Source of the DNA: Betaproteobacteria bacterium
Lineage (GTDB): Bacteria; Pseudomonadota; Gammaproteobacteria; Burkholderiales; SG8-39
Direction of reading: 5' to 3'
Length of the DNA: 45,103 nt
Assembly (NCBI GenBank): GCA_004298325.1
Contig: SCUF01000017.1
Location: forward strand, 1-45,103
Made by a program: the position numbers and the translations under genes. The notes below the pieces were generated by a model that saw nothing but the letters and a program-made list of their open reading frames with translations, was not told the DNA's origin and did no database searches. Of this stretch, positions 36,338 to 45,103 are shown piece after piece. The number at the start of each line of letters is the position of its first letter. Position 1 is the first letter of the stretch.

Positions 36338-36431
36338 GACCGCCTCCTTTTCACGCTGGAGAGGCAAGTATGCGGGGTCAGTGGCTCAAGGCATGAGCCA
36401 GCGGACCGATAACTCGCCCCAGGAGCTCGAG

Positions 36432-37511
36432 TTACGCCAGTTTGAAGGCGGATTTGTAGTGGGCGCTTTTCGAGAGCATGTAATCCGCGACCTTTTTCAA
36501 TCGCTTGTCCTCTTTGACCACCCTCCGATAGAGATCCTCCCAGGTCCGGTAGGTGAATCGATCCCGGTGGTCCGGATTGAGGTAAGCACGCACGTCCTTT
36601 TCAGGATTCTCGAACGAATACTCGATTGACCGACTCGTGGGGGCCGTCTCTTTCCACTGCTCATCGCTGACTAGATTTACAACTTGCCAGTCCTCCTTGC
36701 CCGCCATTTCGGATGCAAAGATGATGTTGCGAAACAACTGGCCATGCAGACGCGAGCCAATCGCTTCGCGATCGATGCTCTTGCGCGTCCTCTCGCTGGA
36801 CCGATCCAGGTAGCGCTTAACCAGTCCCTCGACCGAGGTCGGTTTCTCATCCGCCTTCGCGTTGCTTTCATGCGCGAGGGTATTTCCGGAACCGAACTTT
36901 GCCTCGATGCAGACGACGATTTGCCCGGGAATATGGAGGATCACGTCGGGCTCGGTCCGAAAATGCCTGATTTCCCGTTCGAGTTCGCGACCTACCTTCT
37001 CCAGCATTTCGAAGCGGCTCGGCTCACCGCCGGCAAGGTCAATCCGCTCGCCCCACAGGTACAGCTCGGGTTGCGCTGCAATTTTTCGGCCGGTCAGAAA
37101 TTCCGTCGCATCGCGAAGCGTCCCGGCGTCCAGCAGCCCGGCAAAAACATTCCAGGAAAGTGCATCCTCCGACATTTCATGGCCGAGACGGTGCTTTTCT
37201 GCCTTTTCTGTCGACGCAAAGACGTACTTTCGCGCCAGGTCGGGACGAATCCGGAAATTCCGCAAATGGGCCTTGTCGCTAGGCCCATCTCCGTTCCAAT
37301 AGACGAAGGTATTTGCATGCAGCCGGATCCCGTGAACGGGACAGACCGGACGTTCGCTCTTTCCGGCCGGAACCTGCAACAAGGGCGCAATGCAAGCTCG
37401 AACGGGGCACGCCGTCCCACGGGCGACGTCATCGCGCTTGACGTCAAAATCCTGCCACCCGAAGTACTCTTCCGATTCCGATGCCGGAATATTTGCTCGA
37501 CCACCAGGCAT
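36432..37511 (-). CDS. Hypothetical protein with PD-(D/E)XK-like nuclease motif
   Basis: 359 aa; EPDVILHIPGQIVVCIEAKFGSGNT fits D...ExK; N-terminal Cys/His residues (CPVRACIAP...CPVHGIRLH). Confidence 0.65.
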   Translation of the reverse strand: MPGGRANIPASESEEYFGWQDFDVKRDDVARGTACPVRACIAPLLQVPAGKSERPVCPVHGIRLHANTFVYWNGDGPSDKAHLRNFRIRPDLARKYVFASTEKAEKHRLGHEMSEDALSWNVFAGLLDAGTLRDATEFLTGRKIAAQPELYLWGERIDLAGGEPSRFEMLEKVGRELEREIRHFRTEPDVILHIPGQIVVCIEAKFGSGNTLAHESNAKADEKPTSVEGLVKRYLDRSSERTRKSIDREAIGSRLHGQLFRNIIFASEMAGKEDWQVVNLVSDEQWKETAPTSRSIEYSFENPEKDVRAYLNPDHRDRFTYRTWEDLYRRVVKEDKRLKKVADYMLSKSAHYKSAFKLA

Positions 37512-37532
37512 GGATTCCCCTCCGACGCCAAC

Positions 37533-37919
37533 CTATTGAAACGTTTCACTGGGTGCCACGCTGTAGCCCGCCTTCGCGAAAGCTTGCGCGACATGCGCCA
37601 CGATCGGCGCGGCCTCGTCCGCGGACAACTCGGCATCATCCTTTTTCCGGCATTCGATGTGCTTCACCAGTTCTTCATCGAACACGACCAGCACGCTAGC
37701 ACGAGGGTGGCCGAGCCAGCGATAGAAATAGCAGACGCCCTCCGCGATGGCCTCGTACCAAAACGCGTCGAAGGCCACACCCATGGCCCGGCATTCTTCG
37801 TAGACGCGGATCCAGGCGTCGAGCGGACGCAGAACGGGGCTCGGAGGAACGGGGGATGGCGGGAATTCATGGTCGGCACCGTCGTATTGACGGGCCAACC
37901 CGGAGACGTTGGCACTCAT
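37533..37919 (-). CDS. Hypothetical small protein
   Basis: 128 aa from MSANVSGLARQYDG (within a longer ORF call), 21 nt upstream of the PD-(D/E)XK-like gene. Confidence 0.6.
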   Translation of the reverse strand: MSANVSGLARQYDGADHEFPPSPVPPSPVLRPLDAWIRVYEECRAMGVAFDAFWYEAIAEGVCYFYRWLGHPRASVLVVFDEELVKHIECRKKDDAELSADEAAPIVAHVAQAFAKAGYSVAPSETFQ

Positions 37920-37981
37920 TTCGATATTCTCGACGCACGCTAGCTCAGCACATGAGCCAATGGAGGCGTTAATCTGGCCGC

Positions 37982-38565
37982 ATGGCAAAAAAAGCTCTTC
38001 GACCCGTCCTCCGACAAACCCCTTCGCGCTCAGCCGCTCGAAGGTAGCCGCACTGTTAATGAGCGGAGCCAGGCTGAACGCCGTGCCGCACATCCATCCG
38101 CAGCTCGACACCTGGCGCAGCAATTTCAAGGGCGTACGCACGGTACACGAGGCCACCGGGTTCGAGCTCTTCGGCACCATCGACGACCTGTGGCGCGATC
38201 TGGGCACGAACGAGTTGATCGTCGTGGACTACAAGGCCACCTTCAAGGAGGCCGATGTCACGCTCGATGCCGCGTGGCAGGACGGCTACAAGCGGCAGAT
38301 GGAGTTCTACCAGTGGCTGCTGCGCCGGCAGGGGCTCGCCGTGGCGAAGCGGGGCTGGTTCGTCTACTGCAACGGCCGGCGCGACTTGGATGCGTTCGAC
38401 AACCGGCTGGAGTTCCGTGTGAAGATGATTCCGTACGATGGCGACGACGCGTGGATTGAACCGGTGCTGCTGGAGATCCGCGAGATGCTCGATGCGCCAG
38501 AAGCGCCGGCGCCGGGTGGCGATTGCGAGTACTGCGTGTTCGCGGAGAAGGCGGCGAGCGCCTAG
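37982..38565 (+). pseudogene. Decayed PD-(D/E)XK (Cas4-like) nuclease gene
   Basis: Open region carries HPQLDTWRSNFKGV, FGTIDDLW, LIVVDYKAT, DAAWQDGYKRQMEFYQWLL, CEYC. N-terminal residues KKLFDPSSDKP lie in another frame (A7 and C4 runs) and the central N-terminal block seems deleted between LSRSKVAALL and ARLNAVPHIHP. Confidence 0.7.
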
Positions 38566-39530
38566 CGGTATCGCTTCGCGGCCGCAGCGAGTTGCTCCCG
38601 AACGCGCTTGCGCAGCGCCTCGGGCTCCAGCACCTCGACATCGGGCCCGTATTTGAGGATGTCCATCACCAGCTCGCGGTCGTCCGAATAGGGCAGCGAG
38701 AGGCTGTAGCCCCCGTCTTTCTCGAACTTCCCTTTCTGCTTCGAGTGCCAGTTCTGCGTTGCGACCCAGCGCGCCGCGAGCGACGAGAACCGGAGCTTCG
38801 CCCAAGTCACTTTTTTGCCGGCGAAAATGCCGTAGCCGCTCTTCAGGTAGTCGTCCAACTCCGCCTTCGGGATTTCCTTCGCGCGTTCATCGAGAGGCTC
38901 GGCGGCACGGATCGCGTCCACCGCGAAGCTGCGCAGGTCCTTGCGCAGATGGCACCAGGCGTCCACGTACCAGTTGTCGCGGTAGTGAACCAGGCGCTGG
39001 GGCGAGATCACGCGCTCGGTCTCGCGGTCCTCCATCCGGTTGTAGTGGTGGATCTTCAGGCGCCGGCGGTTGAGCGTCGCGTTGGCCGCCACCGCGAAGC
39101 GCTCGTGCTCGAGCTCGCGCGCCGCCTGGTGCAACACGCGCACGCGCCGCGTGACTTCCTCCTGTGAATGGTCGGCGGAGCCGAGGATCGCGGCAAAGCG
39201 CGCGAGCAGCGGTTTGACGTGTGGCGCGAGCAGGCCCGGCTGCAGGTTCTCCAACAGGTGCTGCATGGTGAGGAGCGCATGAATCTCGGCAGCCGAGAAC
39301 CACAGCCCGGGCAAGCCGTAGCGCGGCCCGGCGATCGGCTTGCCGAAGCGGTAGCCGTTCGAATCGCGGTCGTATTCGATGGGCGCGTTCAGGCGCTCGC
39401 GCATGTAGGCAAGATCGCGCTTCAGCTGCGCGCGAGAGATGCCAAGCGCCTCCTGCAGCTTGACGAACGAGACGCTCAGCCCGCCCTGCAGCAGCTGATC
39501 AATTTTGTAGAAGCGTTCGGTGCGGTCCAT
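38562..39530 (-). CDS. WYL-domain transcriptional regulator (HTH + WYL)
   Basis: 322 aa from MDRTERFYKIDQLLQGG, SD GGGAGGG; HTH LQEALGISRAQLKRDLAYMRERLNAPIEYD, WYL-region HYNRMEDRETERVISPQRLVHYRDNWYVDAWCHLRKDLRSFAVDAI. Confidence 0.88.
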   Translation of the reverse strand: MDRTERFYKIDQLLQGGLSVSFVKLQEALGISRAQLKRDLAYMRERLNAPIEYDRDSNGYRFGKPIAGPRYGLPGLWFSAAEIHALLTMQHLLENLQPGLLAPHVKPLLARFAAILGSADHSQEEVTRRVRVLHQAARELEHERFAVAANATLNRRRLKIHHYNRMEDRETERVISPQRLVHYRDNWYVDAWCHLRKDLRSFAVDAIRAAEPLDERAKEIPKAELDDYLKSGYGIFAGKKVTWAKLRFSSLAARWVATQNWHSKQKGKFEKDGGYSLSLPYSDDRELVMDILKYGPDVEVLEPEALRKRVREQLAAAAKRYR

Positions 39531-39570
39531 ATACCCTCCCAACATTGAGGCCGACGGTGAAGCATGCTGG

Positions 39571-39972
39571 TCAGTGTCTACGGCTCCGCATTGGCCTTGC
39601 AGCCACGTAGGTTTTCAGCTTGCCCTCGAACGCATACACGTCGCCGCTTTCTGACCACGTTCCTGTAATTTCCACCAGACGCTCCGACTGGGATTCAATC
39701 CGAAACGCAATGTTGCAGCGAACGGTTTCGTCCACGCGCGTCGCCCCGATAATCCGGCGACCCGTCAAATTGGTGACGGCATAGACGTGCGGCTTTCGCA
39801 AAGCGGCAACACCGGAGTAATTCCATCGATCGCCAAGGCCCCATTCCGTGATGAGGTCGAACGCAATCTCCTTCTCGCGCACGATAAGGCGCGATACCTC
39901 GATAACTTCCTCTAGCTCTGTGTAGAGAAGCTGGCCGCAGTAAGAATGTGCCGAGTGCTTGGAGCGGGCCAT
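39571..39972 (-). CDS. Uncharacterised small protein in the SbcCD-like operon
   Basis: 133 aa; ATG 2 nt after the SbcC-like stop; no recognised motif. Confidence 0.65.
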   Translation of the reverse strand: MARSKHSAHSYCGQLLYTELEEVIEVSRLIVREKEIAFDLITEWGLGDRWNYSGVAALRKPHVYAVTNLTGRRIIGATRVDETVRCNIAFRIESQSERLVEITGTWSESGDVYAFEGKLKTYVAARPMRSRRH

Positions 39973-39974
39973 CG

Positions 39975-42608
39975 CTATAGCCGGACCGTTTCATTCGCTC
40001 CTACATGAACGTAGCGCTCGGGAGCACAAGTCAATATGATCGTCTGTACGTCTTGGCTCGCGATCCGCAGGACAGCGCCCATGGACTCAAGACGCCCTTC
40101 GTCGGTCGAGCCCAGCGCGTCGTCAAGCACCAGTGGCACACCGCCATCCCCCGACACAATCGACGCTGCCGCAAGGCGCACGAGAAGACCCATCTGCTCC
40201 CGAGCCCCTGTACTAAGCTGCTCGAGAGTCACGGTTACGCCTTCCACCGTACGGCTGACGACACATAAATTGTCGTCAACTTCAACACGCAGAGTTGATC
40301 CAAAAACATGTCGCCCCAACCGCTCGATACCCTCTCGCAGAGGTGCCACGTAGGCCCTGCGCATTGTCCCCCGCTCGGCGCGCAGGGTCTCGTAAAGTAG
40401 CTTCGCCGCCCCGGCACGACTCAACATTCGATCCAAGGAGTCCTTTGCTTCGAACGCAACGCGCTGCGACTCGGCCAGAGCTTCCGCGAGTCCCTTGTCG
40501 CCAACCAGATCGAGCTTGGTCCGAAGCTTAAGGAGTTCGCGATCCTGCTCATCGCACTGATCGCGGATTTTCTTCAATGCGGACGCCGAGGTGTCCAAGA
40601 TTGCTTTCGCCGATTCAGGATCCGCGTTTCCAAGACTCAGCTCTACCACCTTCAGCCTATCGAGCGCGCTTGTCGCATTGGCTTCGGCGGTTGCAAGAGA
40701 CTTAGCCAGCTCGTCGTCACTGGAGCGCTTACGCTCGCCTTCGAGCCGTTCCACCGCCAGTGCGTGGTCCTTTATTGCCTGTTCGAGCAACGCTGTGTTT
40801 GCAGCATGATCTTCGCGGCACTTGGCATGGTGCTCCTGCACCTGGGCATACACTGCATTCGCTTCCTGCAGTGCCTTCCTTGCGTCGGTCGCAGCCTTTC
40901 CCGCCAGCTCAAGCAACGTCTTCGCGTCCTCTGAATTCGCCGGCAGCGCGACATCCGAAGTCCGTTTGGCCCGATATGCCAGAACTCTTGCCTTCGCAAT
41001 CTCCATGCGCTTCTCAAGCTCTTCGCGGGTCAAGTCGCGGAGGTGTTCCTTGGCGATGCGGTCGCGATCCGCCACCGTGCGCTTCGCATCCAGAAGAGCA
41101 GCCCACGCGGTTTCGGCCTCCTCCGGGCTTGCGACTCCGGCCTTCGCGCACGCCTTCGCCAGTACGCTCTCCGCATCGCTTACCGATTGCCGCTGGACCT
41201 CGGCGCTCGCGCCCGGTTCAACGCGCAATTCAACGGTATTGGCAATAACTGCAGAGACGCTTTCGGCAACCGGCACTACCCGCTCCTCGCCTGCCTTGAG
41301 CGTCCGTGGATCGCCATTGATGGCTACTGACAAGGATTTCAGCGCCTTGATTGTGAGCTGCGGTGATGCGGCGTTAAGGATCCCCTGTGCCGTTTTCAGG
41401 TCAATCTCCGCGCTCCGAATGCTGGTCCGCAGCTTGTCCGTGACCTTCGTGGCAGCGACGACGGCACTTGCCGACGCCGCGGCGGTGTCTGCCTTTCTGA
41501 CATGTTCCCGCCGCTCCTCCATTCGGACGAGCTCGAACTCTTCGTCGCGAAACTCATGGTCTGCGCGACGGGTCCCTTCTTCAGCATCGCGCTGGCTCGC
41601 CATTGTGCTGGCAGCGTCGCGCTTCACTCTTGCCAAGTTCAGGGTTTCCGACGCGGCTGCGAGTGTGGCAGTCGTTTTCTCGGTCTGCGCCGTCGTATTG
41701 TCGACTTTCAGGGACGCCGCCTTGACCAGACCGATCATTTCGTTTCGTTGCTGAACGGCGTTCTTCGCTGCCTGCATAGCCTGGTCAGCCAGTTTGTGCT
41801 CGGATTTTGAACGCTCCACGTTTTCGGCGAGCTTCGAGATCGCATCCCATGCAACCTGTGCCTTCTGCTGCGCCGCCTCCAGCCCGGCAAGACCGCGCCT
41901 CAGCGTCACGGTCGACCTTTCCAGTGTGGCGAATCGGCCAACATCCTCCTCGACCTCTTTCAACTGCGCGAGTAGCCCGCGCTCATTTTCGACAGCCTCC
42001 GTAGCGCGTGTCCGAGCCTGGCCAATAGGGTCTTCCTTCTCCCTGCCCGTGTCCGTGAAGCACCGGCTGTACTCCGAATAGGCAGCCTCGAAGAGCGCTT
42101 CCTCCTTCTCTCCGGATTTGACCTGGCCAGCCACCCGATCCAAAGCCTGCGACAGTGCCGGCTGGTTATGCAGCTCCGGCATATCAAGATTCCGCCCCTG
42201 CACGATTCTTAGCGCCTGCCAGAGAGCCGTATCGACATTTCCATCCAGAATCTGCCGCACCCTTTCGTGGGCTTCGCGCCCGACCAAACTCTCCGCCTTG
42301 GGGACGCGGATGGTGAGCCGAGTCTCCTTGTCCTTATGGAAGCGCTTGAAGTAGGTGAACTTGTACTCGCCAATTTCGACATCCGCTTCGACTTCGGAAC
42401 CAACATCGCGGTTGACCGGCTTAGTGAGTCGAACTTCCTCCTTCCTGCTGTCGTCACGGTGGTCAAAGAGAACGTTGATCCCGAGCATCAGCGTCGATTT
42501 GCCGGCCTCGTTAGGCCCGTGAACGATCGTCACGCCCGTAGAGGCGAAATTCACTTCCGCCTCGGCGACGCCACAGAAGTTCTTCAACCGTATCCGATCG
42601 ATTCTCAC
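39975..42608 (-). CDS. SbcC/Rad50-like AAA+ ATPase with long coiled coil
   Basis: 877 aa; GPNEAGKSTLMLGINVLFDH Walker A, long heptad-like centre, QLSTGAREQMGLLVRLAAASIV signature, VPLVLDDALGSTDEGR Walker B. GTG start overlaps upstream stop (GTGA). Confidence 0.88.
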   Translation of the reverse strand: MRIDRIRLKNFCGVAEAEVNFASTGVTIVHGPNEAGKSTLMLGINVLFDHRDDSRKEEVRLTKPVNRDVGSEVEADVEIGEYKFTYFKRFHKDKETRLTIRVPKAESLVGREAHERVRQILDGNVDTALWQALRIVQGRNLDMPELHNQPALSQALDRVAGQVKSGEKEEALFEAAYSEYSRCFTDTGREKEDPIGQARTRATEAVENERGLLAQLKEVEEDVGRFATLERSTVTLRRGLAGLEAAQQKAQVAWDAISKLAENVERSKSEHKLADQAMQAAKNAVQQRNEMIGLVKAASLKVDNTTAQTEKTTATLAAASETLNLARVKRDAASTMASQRDAEEGTRRADHEFRDEEFELVRMEERREHVRKADTAAASASAVVAATKVTDKLRTSIRSAEIDLKTAQGILNAASPQLTIKALKSLSVAINGDPRTLKAGEERVVPVAESVSAVIANTVELRVEPGASAEVQRQSVSDAESVLAKACAKAGVASPEEAETAWAALLDAKRTVADRDRIAKEHLRDLTREELEKRMEIAKARVLAYRAKRTSDVALPANSEDAKTLLELAGKAATDARKALQEANAVYAQVQEHHAKCREDHAANTALLEQAIKDHALAVERLEGERKRSSDDELAKSLATAEANATSALDRLKVVELSLGNADPESAKAILDTSASALKKIRDQCDEQDRELLKLRTKLDLVGDKGLAEALAESQRVAFEAKDSLDRMLSRAGAAKLLYETLRAERGTMRRAYVAPLREGIERLGRHVFGSTLRVEVDDNLCVVSRTVEGVTVTLEQLSTGAREQMGLLVRLAAASIVSGDGGVPLVLDDALGSTDEGRLESMGAVLRIASQDVQTIILTCAPERYVHVGANETVRL

Positions 42609-43744
42609 TCAGTCCTCCCAACCAAGCGAACTAACAGGGCAAGCGCATCGGCGGCCTGTCCCCGCTCCGTTCCTTGACCCTGAGCCTGTGCGCGCAGCTT
42701 TTCGACCGCTGATGCCGCAAAGCCCGCAAGCGATAGATCGTTGAAATCCGCGGCCTCGGGCATCACGACCAACTCGGAACGGCTACCCGAGTGAACCACA
42801 GCGGCGAAGAGATCTGTGGCGTGTTCCTCGATCTCCTCAAGACGGGCGTGCGCCTGAATGCCGAGCGTGCCGACGAGACCTAGTTTGAGAATCGTTCTTT
42901 CCTTGTCCGGCATCGCATCGAGGTGCCGGGACAGTGCTTCGACATCCTCGGCGTTTGAGATCTGCGCCTCGTGCACTTGAAAGCGCCAGAGCCCGTTCGG
43001 GCACGGAGTAGCGGTCACACCCTCGGTGCTCAGTTCCACAATCGCGACCTTACCGGGGTCAACCTCATCGAAGTCATACGCCTCATGAGTTCCCGAATAG
43101 AAGATCCGCCCGGTGGTGCCAACGGACGTGTACGAATGACGATCACCCAGAGCAAGGTACTGGTAGCGGCCCTGCTGAAGGGCCTGCTCAGCCTCGGCGA
43201 CCCGAATCACTGCGGGGTTGTCCCGATCCGGAGACAGCTGATCGACGGCACCGTGGCCCACCATCACGCGAAGAACACCCGGCGCCGGCTCCAGGCCTGA
43301 TGCCGCGGCGGCCACGAGATCCGTCAACGGCCTCTTGGAAGTCCAAGGCGCGCCAACCACCTCGATTCCCGGCCGGACTTCCCAGGGATTCCCGGAAACG
43401 TCCAGCACATGCACATGCGCTGGCTTGCGATCGCGCCAAGCCTTGCTGCCGTACACGCTACCTGCGTCGAGAGGGTCGTGATTCGCCGGGAGAAGGTAGA
43501 TTGGCATCGGGATGCCGGCCATCGCCTCGCATGCCTTGAGAACCGTTCGCCGATCGACCTGGTTGGATTCGAAGATGTCCCCCGCGACGACAATGAATTC
43601 GCATTCCGCTTCCTCGGCGATGCGCCCCAAATTGCGGATGCCTTCAAAACGCGCTGCAGCCCAGCGAGCTTGGGAATCTGCATTCAAGAACTGGCGCGTT
43701 ACCCCGAGCTGCCAATCGCTTGTGTGCAAGAAACGAGTACGCAT
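42605..43744 (-). CDS. SbcD/Mre11-like metallophosphoesterase
   Basis: MRTRFLHTSDWQLG, VVAGDIFESNQVDRRTV, LLPANHDPLDAGS, VMVGHGAVDQ, LALGDRHSYTSVG; paired with SbcC-like gene. Start could also be TTG at 43765. Confidence 0.87.
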   Translation of the reverse strand: MRTRFLHTSDWQLGVTRQFLNADSQARWAAARFEGIRNLGRIAEEAECEFIVVAGDIFESNQVDRRTVLKACEAMAGIPMPIYLLPANHDPLDAGSVYGSKAWRDRKPAHVHVLDVSGNPWEVRPGIEVVGAPWTSKRPLTDLVAAAASGLEPAPGVLRVMVGHGAVDQLSPDRDNPAVIRVAEAEQALQQGRYQYLALGDRHSYTSVGTTGRIFYSGTHEAYDFDEVDPGKVAIVELSTEGVTATPCPNGLWRFQVHEAQISNAEDVEALSRHLDAMPDKERTILKLGLVGTLGIQAHARLEEIEEHATDLFAAVVHSGSRSELVVMPEAADFNDLSLAGFAASAVEKLRAQAQGQGTERGQAADALALLVRLVGRTE

Positions 43745-43875
43745 GATTGGCGCCACTTTCTTCAAGATAAGGAAATCACATCACGAAAAGCGCTTGCATG
43801 GCTCCGGTTAACAGGCGCCAAGCGTGTTCGACCTTACACCTCTCGGGCAGCACATTCATTTTGCAGATTGTAGTG

Positions 43876-43890
43876 GCTCACAGGGTGAGC
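43876..43890. promoter_or_regulatory. Candidate operator: palindrome GCTCAC-AGG-GTGAGC next to TACAAT -10-like hexamer (minus strand)
   Basis: Perfect 6-bp arms, 3-bp spacer, ~130 bp upstream of the SbcD-like start; minus-strand TACAAT at 43867-43872. Confidence 0.35.
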
Positions 43891-43953
43891 TACCTTTCTC
43901 GGCAACGCAATGAGATCCCTTAGGACTCTTCAAAGATCCGCAATCCGAGCAAG

Positions 43954-44034
43954 ATGGGCCGCAACGAGCCCTGCCCCTACGGATCTGGGAAAAAGTTCAA
44001 ACAGTGTCACGGTCGCGCGGACCGGTTGCACTGA
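43954..44034 (+). CDS. Orphan 26-aa SEC-C zinc-motif peptide (or gene remnant)
   Basis: ATG...TGA encodes [26 protein letters not shown]; near-consensus SEC-C motif; in-frame stop TAG at 43921-43923 upstream. Confidence 0.5.
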   Translation: MGRNEPCPYGSGKKFKQCHGRADRLH

Positions 44035-44654
44035 ACCCCGGACCAAGGTCCGCCGCTCTGACGCCCGCCACCCTGTTGCTGGACTTTGCCGGAGCGCTTC
44101 ACCCGGCATTGACGAGAAGCGCCGGGAATCCACGATTGGAAAGAGTCTTATCCACGGTCGCGCGGGCGGCGCCTATCACGCACGCAACGCGCGGCGGTGG
44201 GTAAGCTGTCCGGCCCAGCCTTTGTCAGGCGAGATCGTTAGCACTGCTGACATGCCCCTTGCTTCGATGTTTGTCCCCTGCAGTACGAACAACCAGCGAG
44301 AGTTGGCGCGCACCTTCTGACTTCTGAGGAACTTGTGCAATGGCACGTTGGTCACAGCCGTAGCCGCGCAATCCACTGCACGCAGTACGCGCAATATACC
44401 TTTGCCATCGTGCGGAAAATTGCCGGACATTGAACATTGTTCGACGCTGGCTGTGTCAGCCCGCTTGATGCCCGTAAACGCATCGGCCTATGCTCGCCAA
44501 AGCGAGCGCAAACGCCGGCCTCATCTCCTGAAAACCGGCAGCCGCAAGGCTCGGAGATACACGTAAGCCTGCAGTCAAAGTTCGCACAGCGCCCAGCCAA
44601 TACGTTGCTGCTGCAACCCTGCCGGCGTAACTGCGGCAGCACCTCTGCGCCAAT

Positions 44655-44696
44655 CGCGTCGTCACTACCACGGCGCCAGCCGGTAGTGACGATGCG
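44655..44696. repeat. Long inverted repeat / potential hairpin
   Basis: CGCGTCGTCACTACC (44655-44669) and GGTAGTGACGATGCG (44682-44696) pair over 15 positions with one G-T; 11 bp perfect core; 12-nt spacer. Confidence 0.85.
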
Positions 44697-44754
44697 CACG
44701 ATGCCCCAGCCATCAAGGAGTTATTGGTGGCTGGCGCAAGTGACGACCCCCAGT

Positions 44755-44801
44755 GACGGGCTCCCTGACCCGTCGTCAATCTGGACCGTGCAACGCGGTC
44801 C
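44755..44801. repeat. Two further short inverted repeats
   Basis: GACGGG-ctccctga-CCCGTC (44755-44774) and GGACCG-tgcaacg-CGGTCC (44783-44801). Confidence 0.6.
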
Positions 44802-45103
44802 GTCCTCCTGTCCGCTCCCTGCGGGCTCACTGTAAGACCGCGCTGAAGAAGCGCCCCTCCGAGCCCTGGGTCAACGGCTCAGATCGATGAATCGGCTTCC
44901 CACAGGAAGCGCCATCGACGCCAATGCCGCGTGCCGCGGCGGCAAGCAGCAAAGAAACGGCACGAAACGGGAGTGGTGTCCCGAGTCCCTTGTAGATCCC
45001 GATACGCCAAGCGTTCGGGACGGACAGAAACACTAACCGGACAGGTTACACACACCAGCAGCAGCGTAAAGGGCAGAAGGAAAGGGGCAACAAAGGGAGA
45101 AAG

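Noticed and set aside
36684-37943. 419-aa + strand ORF overlapping the PD-(D/E)XK-like gene
   Set aside because: The minus-strand gene has a plausible nuclease motif and operon context; the + frame looks like an antisense artefact.
44352-45033. Small ORFs in the last ~0.7 kb as real proteins (e.g. 44352-44699 and 44827-45033 minus)
   Set aside because: No recognised motif, overlapping frames on both strands and inverted repeats within; insufficient support.
1-45103. CRISPR array, tRNA/rRNA genes, transposase/IS element, retron RT
   Set aside because: No regularly spaced repeats, recognisable tRNA/rRNA stretches, transposase DDE/HUH motifs or reverse-transcriptase YxDD motif noticed in the supplied translations; not an exhaustive search.

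Overview
The window reads as mobile-element cargo. (1) At the left edge is the end of an F-type (MPF_F) conjugation cluster on the + strand: the 3' end of an upstream gene, then TraF, TraH and TraG. (2) Next is a short junction carrying the truncated start of a tyrosine recombinase, ending almost exactly at the stop codon of the first island gene. (3) About 29 kb of minus-strand genes follow (about 34.86 to 6.03 kb), nearly all nuclease, helicase or methyltransferase machinery. In transcription order: SNF2/RapA-like helicase, Hsp70/actin-like ATPase, a second SNF2 helicase (DrmD-like), a 1652-aa Eco57I/PglX-like N6-adenine methyltransferase, an unrecognised 452-aa protein, a DUF262-DUF1524 (GmrSD-like) protein, a 2125-aa YprA/DruE-type DEAD helicase with a DUF1998-like Cys module, a UvrD helicase with a RelE-like N-terminus, then an OLD-nuclease/UvrD pair that looks like Gabija (GajA/GajB). 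(4) A second minus-strand accessory block follows: ARPP-1-like protein, a 28-aa TM microprotein and DUF4258; a solitary PD-(D/E)XK-like protein plus a small protein; a decayed Cas4-like nuclease pseudogene (+ strand); and an SbcD-like/SbcC-like/133-aa/WYL-regulator operon. (5) The last ~1.1 kb has no convincing long CDS but has an orphan SEC-C peptide and a cluster of inverted repeats. The main candidate system is the 10.07-34.86 kb operon. It shares parts with DISARM (SNF2 helicase plus PglX-like methylase) and Druantia (giant DruE-like helicase) but has no complete gene set of either, and best matches the recently proposed DISARM/Druantia-intermediate ARMADA-type arrays or an undescribed relative. 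All family calls come from reading motifs in the translations; no database search was run.
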